Below, piece by piece: positions 1-12,200 of a DNA stretch of 64,000 nucleotides (its first letter is position 1; every line of letters begins with the position of its first letter). A program made the translations under genes and the position numbers. The notes under the pieces were generated by a model that did no database searches, was not told the DNA's origin, and saw only the letters and a list, made by a program, of their open reading frames with translations. Source of the DNA: Siphonodentalium dalli (taxonomy: Eukaryota; Mollusca; Scaphopoda; Gadilida; Siphonodentaliidae); NCBI GenBank assembly GCA_032622095.1, contig CP136064.1:115680004-115744003 (forward strand). Reading direction: 5' to 3'.

Positions 1-250
1 GATGTGATTATTAGAAAGAGAGCAGCTAGTGGCTTTGTGCAGTTCAATGATGTCAGGTTACTAGATGTTACTGAAAGTGTTCGATTCAATCTGACTCTTA
101 CTCAGCCGAGACATCCCTTCATCAGAATACCAGATATATACACTGATTTGGATGATAAAAACATTATGCATGGAATGTCCTTCAGAGCTTTTGTAAACAC
201 GTCCCATGTCAACCCAGCAGTAGTATTCACCGACCATATTGAAGTTACAG
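1..250 (+). CDS. Receptor exon 1 in window (left edge cut): end of an Ig/Big-like module
   Basis: Reads in frame from base 1 to a donor CAG|GTGAGT at 250/251 and ends in phase 1. It encodes residues 1-83, including 'ASGFVQFNDVRLL' and the terminal 'HIEVTG'. The 'GxVxFxDVRL' stretch resembles the core of bacterial Ig-like (Big) modules found in large extracellular proteins. Two N-x-S/T sequons occur, at N30 (NLT) and N66 (NTS). Whether the exon starts before base 1 cannot be seen. Confidence 0.8.
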
Positions 251-3200
251 GTGAGTAACATATTAGAAGTAATACCTCTGTAATCAATGATTTCATTGCT
301 CTAATTGTTGTAAAATCATGTAAATTTTGTTTGTTTGAAAGGTATAGAAATAATTGCATAATGAAGGACAAAATTATCAGAAAATCAATGATTAAATTTA
401 TTTTATGATCCAAATGAGCATACAGTACAGAATTATAATAGTACAGGGTGGGCAATTCCATGCCTTAAAAAATTGCATGAACGCTCATTTTGTTCGTGCA
501 GATTTCATTTGCATTGAATCTTTTTTTCTGTTTGTGTAAAAAATGAACAAAAATGTAACTTCAACATCTGGAAATAACAAATCATTATCCAGCTGAAATT
601 GTGTCCAAGCTCTTTATCTGCACGATAATATTGTGTTTTAATTCATCTGAATATTAGGGGTGCCACGATTAATCGTATAATCCATGAAGCGTTGATAAAG
701 CCGATAATCGATTAACATTTCCGTCGTCGATTAATCTGTGTTATTTTGGACGTTGGAAAATGCCGGGTATTATTGAATACCGTGTTTATTTTACACAGTT
801 TAATCCACAACCAGGGTATCGCGTATCAAAGAGATTCAGACAATATGAGTACTACTTATATGTTGCAAACAGTCGTCATTTCATTTATTCATGGTTACTC
901 TTTGAGTCGTTGTATATTCTATAAATTTGGCGGTGCTGCAGCTTTGTACTTATGGCGATGTCATTGTATATTTCTACAAGAAAGGCGGCACTACGTCTTT
1001 GAAATGTGCCGACCGTCATCGTATTCAATGAACTCAATGCACTTGCCCTTGAGTGGTGAAGGTGAATGAAACTCACTATTGTCAAATACTTAATTTGTTC
1101 TGAGTCCTGAAATATGCAGGTGGGGGCCAACCTTTGTGATTGTTATCCACGCTCGGGAAGTTTGCTGAATCTTATAGTTTCCGTAACATTAGATTCCTCT
1201 TTTTAGGAATTGACGGCGGTCCGTCTTGCATTCCTATTCATATTGTTTGTATGTTTGGCTATTCATAACACTGAAATTAATCGCTACATTCTTTCTAATG
1301 AACTCACAAATATATAACCATGACATCGCCGAGAACTGTGCTGGTAATCCTGGTATTGAATACATTATGCTCATTAGTTATCACCGGTGGTTTATAATCC
1401 ACTTTATTAACATAACAATTACATCAGCCGATGTCTGAAACAATCAGCGACAGCAGTTAACCCGCACCCAGCCAATATGCCATATTACGGAATACTTCCA
1501 CTGATGTTATTAATATTAGGTCTGATTAATCGATTATAATCTATTATTGACGGCCGATTTTTGATTTATCAAAATCAATAATCGTGGCACCTCTACTGAA
1601 TATAGCTTACATGATATCACTTTTTTTAAAGCAACCCTGAGTAGATATCAAATCTCTCGTGTGTGCACTCTATTTCCAAGGTAACTGTAAACGCTTATTG
1701 TCCCCCGAAAAATTAATTTTTGGGGGACTATAGAAACGGGCTCTGTCCGTCCATCCGTCCGTCACACTTTTGAGTACCTTCATGGTGTAATCATCTCCTA
1801 CAGATTTCATCCGAGAGATTTTAAACTTCACAATATTGTTGCCCATATATTAAAGATGTGCAACATGTATTTAGATGACGGAAAAATTATTTTTTTACAA
1901 AGTTATTAACCCTATGATGATACCTTCATGGTGTAATCAACTCCTCCTACAGTTTTGATCGTAGATATTTGAAACTTCAGAGTATTGTTACCCGCATATT
2001 AGAGATGTGCAATATCTATATAGAACTCCGGAAAAATTATTTTTTTACGGAGTTATTAACCCTTTTCAACATTTTTTTTAATACAAAGCGTATCGACTTG
2101 CTGTGTTTTTGGGGGACATTGTGGTCGACTGACCTTTTAATAATGTGACAAGAATATCCTCGTCTATAAATAGCCACAAAAAATCAATAAATGAAGTATT
2201 GCTATGGGGTTTAATACCAATTTCTCTGTTTGGTTTCAGTTTCTTATCAAAACCAAAACCTAAATTGTTAGGTCACCAAAAAAACCTAGTCTTCCGGTTT
2301 CAATTAATAGACATCATTGGTCGCTAAATGACACTCTTCCCAACATACAGTAATTATGAGAAAGAGATTATCAACTTTGTGTGGCCTTAGAAGACTATAG
2401 CCCAGACGATAGTTCCCTTGCCGATAGTTCCCTTGCCGGAACAATTGTCAAAACAACTCTCTGACACTTGATCACATTTCATCCATTCAACACACACAGT
2501 GTGACCCTCTGTCAACTCTGTGTAAAATATTTCTCGCTATTGAGTATTCCACTCAAGGCAGTCAATACTATATAGCAGAAATAGTATGGTATTGTCCATC
2601 TGATTAGACATGAACATGTAAATTTATTCAATCCTCCCACCCTCACCCCAAGTTAAAAACAAATATTCAAGGTACCACTAAAAAATGCATATATTTTCAG
2701 CTCAAACTGCAACTGCACTACTTATAAAAAATGCAGCCATGCTGAAGAGTAAAATTGGTGCAAACTTTCCATTGTCTCCGATGCCACTTGTGGAAATACA
2801 GGATACTAATGCAAACAGAATATACACTGGGCCAGATTCTATGTTGGTAAGCATGCTATTTTGAAATTTATGTAGCTGCTAAAGACTGCTGAAGACTGAA
2901 ATAGGTCATTTAGAATCTAAGCAGGGAGCAAATTAACTGGTATCGCATCGCAATTTTCCATCCAAATTTAGATAATAGCTATGCAATTTGGTATGAATTT
3001 TATATGATTTGAGCACAATGCTATCTAATCATGTCAATGTGAGGCTATAATTTTCTAATCTAAGGATATTAGTTTGAATAACATGATGTATTCTGGTGAT
3101 GGGAAGTTACTTTATGATTGTTCATTTCAATTGTAGAGCTCTGTGTTCAACAAAATGCCTTATATCTGATCATTTCTTCAAATGAATGAATGGAAATCCA

Positions 3201-6200
3201 TAGATAGTTGAAGGGTGCTTCTCTGCCACTTGCTTGCATCTATAACTATTTTATATGCATATCTCTAAATTATTAATATAGAGTACTGGTATATCAATCC
3301 AATTCAATTTAATCATCCACATCTAATTATCCACAAAAAAGTATTACTATTAAACAAGGCTTACCTAATATTTGAATAGTTGTGTGTATTTGGTGTTCAC
3401 GATTGAACAATATTGAGATAAAGTAATAATTATGAGAAGTTGTGAACTTTGCCAAAATATTGCGTGACCTGATGGCCATTCATTAATTAATTGATGGCCA
3501 CCTCATGTTACTACGGCAACATCCATGTGAATAGAATGCCCATTTATCTCAAATCTGCATGCTTACGTGTGTGCTATCTACAGCTGTACATACTTGTGAT
3601 GTCTGATTGTTCAATTCGGGTGTAAGTTGCAACAATACGGGGTATGGGTTGTATTTATATTTTTCGAGATACAGAGGTCAGTATACAATGCATATCGCGA
3701 TTTTACTTACCGGTACCTAAATTTATAGTGATATTGCCGAGTCTTAATACAGACTGTATACATGTACACTGAATTACTAGTACTGCGATAACGAAAGGTT
3801 GGTATACATGAACTCCCTAAATTGTGTGTACTATATGCTCATCAAAAATGTTTGTACGACAATTGTTTAATGTATTGTATATATATATATATCAATATTG
3901 TTAGGCCAATGCATTCTCTTATATATGCAGCCCTGGCAATTCAGATTTGTTTGCTACGGCAGTAGAATGCCGTAGCCAATTTGATGTGCTTCGGCAGTGA
4001 CTACGGCATTTTTACGTGCTGTCAAAAAGTGTGGCTTAATTGCTGTTTTGTCAAAATTTACATGACTAATCATAAAACGTTTCAAAGAAGATGTGTACTA
4101 TTTATTTCTTCCTGGAATATATAAATTGTATATGTAATACCCACTAACAGTAACCAGAACCACGTTCAACCACGGCCGTGGGATTGAATGACTATTGAAT
4201 GACAGAACCTGCCATGCCTCTTGGGGAATTTAAATTTCTTGAATGACGTTGCCTCACAATGAGTCAACTGCCAGGCTAATTCTGACCGAATTATGAAATT
4301 TGCCATACAGTATTCAAACAGTATAACTGTATTTGATATTTTGTCAAACAAAAAATATTTTAATTTTTAACTTAATTTGTAACAAACGCAATATGCAGCC
4401 GCGTGTGCATAGATGCAAATATAGCAAGAATCTAACACGGCCATAGCGCCGTTACCTTTGAGAATTAGAGTGGTCTCCCATTGATAACATCTGAGTGACT
4501 GATTGTTTGTGAAGACCCCGCCTTCCCCCAATTTGAAACGAATCGGCTCACTCGATTGGTTAAATTCAATTGTCTGTCATCGTGATCACTAGACTTCTGC
4601 ACTAATTTTCAAGTCAGCAGCTGGTTGACCTATTTCCATCAATCAAACTCTGTTGTACTTCTATAACCACGTGCCCTTGTGTATATTTGTCGACGATGCG
4701 ACACAGTCAATCAAGTGTAACCGACATCACCCATTCAAGTCTTTGACACATTGTGATCAATTCGCACGTGCGTACTACTTGTTTGCTACACGGGTGACTA
4801 GAATGTTGTGTATCGAGTGTAACTTTCTTGGAAAGCGCGGGGCACCTTCAAAGAAGCCGACATTGTCGATTATCCGGGATTGTTGGATTGACACAGGGCG
4901 GATAATATAACTTTGATTCAATTTCATTTTGAATTTGTCACTTACTTTGAGTTCCCGGTAGGTGTTGGCTATCCGCTCCTTGACTGTTTTAACAGTTATT
5001 ACTTTTGTCATGCATGAATTTGACCATGGATAAGAGAAATTCAACTCCCATTGTATTGTTTTAAAACTATTCAATTTCAATCAGTGTCAGTGTCAGTGTC
5101 GGGTCAGCAATCCGCTACGGCAGTGTACTGCCGTAGTCGGAGCCGTTTACTTCAGCAAATCGCTTCGGCATTGCCGAATGCCGTAGCCAAATGTGAGGGC
5201 TGTATATGTGAGGGTTTCCGAAAAATTTCAGGAAGCTCCAGTCATGAAAGGGTTATCTCATGAATAAAAAGTAGAGGGAGCTGGTCCAAGTTAAGGCCTA
5301 AAAAATATTAACTGTGTATCTGCTAAATATATTGTCTATACAGAATCATTATAAGCCTATATGAAGATGTGTTGGTAATTTGTAATACCCCTTGGTCTAG
5401 ATTTCTATTTAAAAAAAATACAGGTCTCACATTCTCAGGGCAAGAATGTTTAAAATTGAAAACTAGCCAAATTATCCACTTGGCTATTTCTAATTCTGTT
5501 GTTTCAATAATGTATACATGACTACATGTATCTAATTAATATACACACCAAAAAGATCATTAGCCTTGGACCACATATGTACACATGTTAACTAAATTAT
5601 TATTTTAATGTCAGTACTGTGGAATTAAAATATCAAGGAAATCAGGAATACAATCAGTTAGGAGTCTTTTTACTGTAGATCATATTTTAATATGGCAGAC
5701 ATCATGTCTGTATGTGAGATGTTATAGCTGCCCAAAAGAATCACCTTTTACTGGAAATTGGACTGATTACACAGTTCCCAATGGTGGGGGGAAAAAATTA
5801 ATTAAAAAAACAAAACATTAATTCCTTACCTACCTACCCTACAGAACTGTTTAATCTCCCGGATCGTGCGGGAGACTACCGGTTTGAGGCCTCATCTCCC
5901 GCGCTCCCGGATTAAGCTTGTAATCTCACGGTTTCAATCAAATCAACAACAACAATTCTCAGAACGCGGAAGTGTTTTCAATTGAAACCACGTGTGAACG
6001 AGATTTGCCGAGATCAGGTGTGCTCCATTGATAACCGGAGTAGAACCGTGGCCTGCCTCTGGCGTTTATTCGTTTATTATATTATAAGTGCCACCGCACA
6101 CGCCACGATTAAAATCGTAAGTGGGGAAAATCGCAGGTGGAGAAAAGTGACTTGCCCGCAGACGCTACGGTGCTACGATGTTCGCAGCTACGATTTTATC

Positions 6201-9200
6201 CATGTGATCGATCACATGATAGCAAAATGTTATACCATATTCTCTGCGTTATGCAACTAAATACATATACATGGCATGTGTCTCAATTTTCTAAACTAAC
6301 AAGTTGATGTTGAAAGTTCAAGTGAAATTGAATATTTTTTTATTTTGACATTTTTGTAGGGCCTACCTCTAGTACCTGTCAACTCAACAGGCTCAGCTGC
6401 CCCAATTGAATTTCAACAATTGCGGCAGCCCTCTACTCCTTGCCTGATATGTGGTATAGGCCTGCACTCCCTGCCGTGCCACATCTCCATCAATGTGGCC
6501 TCGTTTTTGTAAGTGCACTCTTGAAGTTTGTAAACTTTGCGCCATTTTTGAATGTTTACTTTTCGTGGTATTTACAACATGACCAGTGCGACAGTGGTCA
6601 TGTGACAGCTACAATCGCGTGCGTTGCCAAGGTCACGCCACGATTTTCCTAGTAAAACAAACTGCTTGATCGCTACGATTTGGCTACGATATTGTCGTGG
6701 GCATGCGCATTGGATGCTTCCTCCTGCGATTTTCCCCACTTACGATTTTAATCGCAGCGTGTGCGGTGGCATCTTTGTCGCGACTAATGACTGGCACTCT
6801 TTCAAAAGAAATTAATTGAATGTATGGCAGTTTGTTTTCTTTGGGGGTCAATAATTACTATAAGCACCCAAGCATGGCGTGTTAGTAAATAAATGCACAT
6901 GCTATATATACTGGGGTTGTGTTTATTTCTGCAATAAATCATTCTAGTTTACTAGTTGTTGTGTTAAATTTAGAAATGTCCGGTGTTTTAATTCGACGAA
7001 ACTCTGCCGAAATGACAGTGACGAAGATGTTGATAGTCCATCAAAATGACGCCGATATGACTCCAAGTATAGGGATTCGTAGGCCAAAGAATTTTCTTGG
7101 TTTTAAATGTTATAACGCTAGACATTGATATCACTAATGAAATAGATTATCAACAAAAAAATATTCAATTTTTTTTATTTGAATAAATACATTCAAATGT
7201 GATCAGAAATATGCATTTACATGAATTCATCCTTTGAAAAGTGAAGATTAATTACATTTAACAACTTTAAAATCACTGCCCACCATTTTTCAAAGGAAGA
7301 AATAGTGAAAATGTAACTTTTTAGCTGCAATTTTGTAATCTCCCTGACAAGACCCAAATCTCCCTGACTGAATGGGCAGAATCTCACTGACAGATTTTTA
7401 GGCATTAAACAGGTCTGCTACCCTACCCTCGAGGGGTCCCTTTAGCAGAAACACTTTAAAGTTTTTTTTAGGCTTAATGCTGCATTGTTTTTGTTTTTTT
7501 CTTCTATTTATTAATGTTTTAATATTTTCTTTATCCAGAATGTAACAGTTGTGCCAGATCCAGTATCAGCCTGTGTGTCAGTTGACAGTTCTTTTGCTTT
7601 ATCGGAAGGCCAGGCATACAGTACAGGGTCAATTTGCACACCAATAGTTGCGGTGAAGTTAAAATTTCAAGTTACCAACAGCGCAGGAACTCCCATAGAG
7701 TCTGATCAAACATCAGATATTGAAGTGACTGGTAGGTTGTGCCAGATTACATGTAATCAACTATAAGCAATTTAATTGCTTAATTCTAAGAAAAATAATA
7801 AACTTGCCAACTGGAGGTTTGATAGAGATGGGCGGTACTCGGTATTTACCGTGCGGTATCGGTATCTGCGTAATACCGATTTACCGTACCGAATCAGAAC
7901 TAAAAATACAAAATTTTCGGTACTGAAATTATTCATGTGTTGCCAACTTGTGTGTCTTCGTATTGAGTAAAGTTTCTCAGTAAACAGTTTTGATTCGGTA
8001 CTTTAATTAAAATTAATTTCAGAACTATACACATCCATCAAACCACCAGAAAGACCATGACCTTTTATCAGTTTGACAGGCCTTGCGGCGAGCAAAAGGA
8101 ATAAAAACTCACAGATGGCTGACCTAGTTACGGGCCTAACAATCAATGCAGTTGTTAGAAAATGCAAGCGGCATAAACAGAAATAAGGTCCGATTTCATT
8201 TATACAGTGAATCAGAATCTACTTTCAATTTCTAAAAATAGAACAGATCCATCTATTGATTACGATTTGTGAATTCTATTCACTCGCGAAAATGTGACGA
8301 AATTGACGATATCGTAGCCATGCAATCTCTTATTCTTTTCAAAAGCGGTGCGACGACCTGCGTATAAATGATCAAAGAGATGTGTGAATATCACTTAATT
8401 GAATAATTGTTTGGGTCATTGGGTTGCCTCATTTAGCTATTGTCGCGAATGTAGTATATCCGTGATTTAATAGCAATTCTGATTACCGTACCGATACCGC
8501 GGTAAATTGACGAAAATTTACCGATACCGAGCTTAAAATTTCAAAACCGCCCATCTCTAAGGTTTGAAACACAACTTGTCATGGTGTTTGTGTTTTAATT
8601 AAAACTTATACATATTGCATATAGTACTAGCTTAGTAAGTTTAGTATGTGTAATGTTTAGATTCGGACATTAGGAAATTCTAAAATATAGTAGTAATCAA
8701 ATTAATTCTGGAATGGTTCCACAGATTTAATTTGATTACTATTGGAATCATGAAATTACCCTTGAAGCTGGTTAATATCATGTAGATATGGTCTTGAAAC
8801 AAATTCATCTATTTTTAATATATATAAAAAATAAACCTTGAAAAATCATGGAATTTTATCCTTGGTTAGGTAAATGTACCCTGCCCCCACGAGGATTGGG
8901 GAATATGCTGGATTACGTGCCGCATCATATGTGTCTCGATCGGTCCATCTGAAGTGATAACTCCACAACTTCTATTCTGCAGATTTGTATAATTTTCTGT
9001 GTGTCTTTCCTTATCACATGCATATTATACCTGATAATAATCGACTCCTTAACCACAGCAGAATTATGGGTAACTTTTCAGGATTTAATTGGAAATATGG
9101 CTTGTTGACATTCATCGGAAAGCTCTCACTGAGAGCTTTCCGATGAATGGCAACAAGCCATATTTCTGACTAAACCCCTGAAAAATTACCCATAATTCTT

Positions 9201-12200
9201 ATGTGGTTAAGGAGTCGATTATTTAGGGCATTACTGTATATATACCAAGCTGTATAAGAAACATTTTTCATTTCAGGTGATATCTACATAACCAATTTCA
9301 TAGATTCCTACACATCTGGATCAGGAGCTGACGTACAGCCCCACGTTGAGGCATTTGTTCGCTTCGCTATTGAAGACATCAATAGTAACGCTGCATATAA
9401 TCTCCTGGATGGTTAGTAGTTGTTCCCCGAAAAGTTTTGCAGGGACTGTCTGTCCAATCATTGTGTGTGCCCATGTCACAATATATTCTGGATATCTTCC
9501 AAACTTAAAATTTAAAGGAGTTTTTTAAACTATTCTGACAAAACCTGCCTGTGGTGTGCTTTTTGTTTCCCGAATTTTTGTTCCACCTAACTTCTGGTCT
9601 ACTAAGGTACGCCATCTTTGGTTTCCATGCATCGTGTTGGTTTTCTATCCGGTCGCTTTTCCATAATATACAATGTTCTGTATTCCTAGCAGGTTGCTTG
9701 TAAAATGGAACCCTAGTTAGTGTTATATCAATAAAGTGAATATAAGTCAGGCCTTTAGATTAGCATAATTTGGGGACATTTTGGGAAACCGCGGGGGTTG
9801 GTTCGGAAGGGGGGGGGGGGGGGGGGGTACCCCCTTCTGACTATAGGGGGTCCGGGGAGAATTCAGCATGTTATATTACCCTTATATTTTCAAGTTTTGT
9901 AAGTTACAATCTGATATTTATTGACCACTTGGTAGTATTGGATCATATGACATCAACAAAGCCATTTTATAGATGTATGGTGCTTGAAATTTCTCCAAGC
10001 AGTCCACCAACATACTGATCATGGGTATTGCCAATTAAAATTTAATTTAATGTGAACCTGAAAAAATGAAGCAATATAGTAATAGTTAGTATATACACAC
10101 ACAAACAGGTCATAAAAAGGGTGAAAATATTTAATGAAAATTTAAATCCAGAAAGTTCAAATAGGCTCATCAACAAACAGATATATTATATTAAGTTACA
10201 GTTGCCAAAACTGACTGTACAGGTATATCTTATCTAAAAGTCATTACACAATTACTTAGATCAAGTTGATCATAAACACTGCGTGTGTTGAGCAACAGAA
10301 TCAGTATTTCCTTTATTTTGAACTAATAACAAGTAACTACTGTAACTACTAAACTAGGCAAAACTTATGTTTTAAAGGGGTACTGGACACTAAATATTGC
10401 CATTTATTTTATGGGACCATCTCATATTATACCCAACAAGATTTATACAGCCAACAAATGAATAAATTGAGCAATGAATGAGTGCCATATACACTCATGT
10501 GCTTTAAGAATAACTCATTTTCATTAAAATTATGTTGTTGTTTCCATTTTTAGCTCAACTTACTTTTGTAAGATGGGAACGAATCATTTTGGGGTCATTC
10601 GGCCAAAAAACATGGCCGCTGGCAGCCATCTTGGATTTCAAGATTCAATCCATTGGCGCGGGCTACAGGTCGTACTGTTCGTCTGATCATCATGAAATTT
10701 GTCATTGATGTTAATAATGACATGTAGATGGGAACGAGTGATTTTGGAGTCGTTCGGCCAAAAAACATGGCCACCAGCAGCCATCTTGGATTTTACTCTT
10801 TGCATGACTAAATCCTTTGGCGCGGGATACAGGTTGTAGCTTTGGTCTAATCTTTATGAAATTTGTCATGAATGTTGACATTGACATGTAAATGGGAACT
10901 AATCATTGTGGGGTCATTCGGCCAAAAAATATGGCCGCTGGCAGCCATCTTGGATTTCAAGTTTCAATCCATTGGCGCGGGCTACAGGTCGTACTGTTCG
11001 TCTGATCATCATGAAATTTGACATGGATGTTAATAATGACATGTAGATGGGAATGAGTGATTTTGGGGTCGTTCGGCCAAAAAACATGGCTGCCAGCAGC
11101 CATCTTGGATTTTACTCTTTGCATGACTAAATCCTTTGGCGCGGGCTACAGGTCGTTGCGTTGGTCGGAAGTTTATGAAATTTGTCATGGATGTTAACAC
11201 TGACATGTAGATGGGAACGAGTGATTTTGGAGTAGTTCGGCCAAACAACATGGCCGCTGGCAGCCATCATGGATTTCAAGATTCAATCTATTGGCGCGGG
11301 CTAAAGGTCGTACTGTTCGTCTGATCATCATGAAATTTGTCATGGATGTTAATAATGACATGTAGATGGGAACGAGTGATTTTGGGGTCGTTCGGCCAAA
11401 AAACATGGCCGCCAGCAGCTATCTTGGATTTTACTCTTTGCATGACTAAATCCTTTGGTGCGGGCTACAGGTCGTAGCTTTGGTCTAATCTTTATGAAAT
11501 TTGTCATGAATGTTGACATTGACATGTAGATGGGAACGAATCATTGTGGGGTCATTCGGCCAAACAACATGGCCGCTGGCAGCCATCATGGATTTCAAGA
11601 TTCAATCTATTGGCGCGGGCTAAAGGTCGTACTGTTCGTCTGATCATCATGAAATTTGTCATGGATGTTAATAATGACATGTAGATGGGAACGAGTGATT
11701 TTGGGGTCGTTCGGCCAAAAAACATGGCCGCCAGCAGCTATCTTGGATTTTACTCTTTGCGTGACTAAATCCTTTGGTGCGGGCTACAGGTCGTAGCTTT
11801 GGTCAGATGGTCATGAAATTTGTCATGGATGATAACAATGACATGTAGATGGGAACGAGTCGTTTTGGGGTCATTCTGTCCAAAAACATGGCCGCCAGCA
11901 GCCATCTTGGATTTTACTCTCTGCATGACTAAATCCTTTCGCGCGGGCCATTTTGGATTTCAAAATTCAATCCATTGGCGCGGTCTACAGGTCGTACTGT
12001 TCGTCTGATCATCATGAAGTTTGTAGGTCGTAGCTTTGGTCAGATCTTCATAAAATTTGTCATGGATGTTAACAATGACACGTAGATGGGAACGAGTCCT
12101 TTTGGGGTCAATTGGCCAAAAAACATGGCCGCCAGCAGCCATCTTGTATTTTACTCTTTGCACCACTAAATCCTTTGGCGCAGGTTAGACATTTCAATTA

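Noticed and set aside
10376-12180. Open frames repeated through the satellite (such as 11030-11251 and 11194-11406, minus)
   Set aside because: They recur only because the DNA repeats; monomers differ in frame and contain stops.
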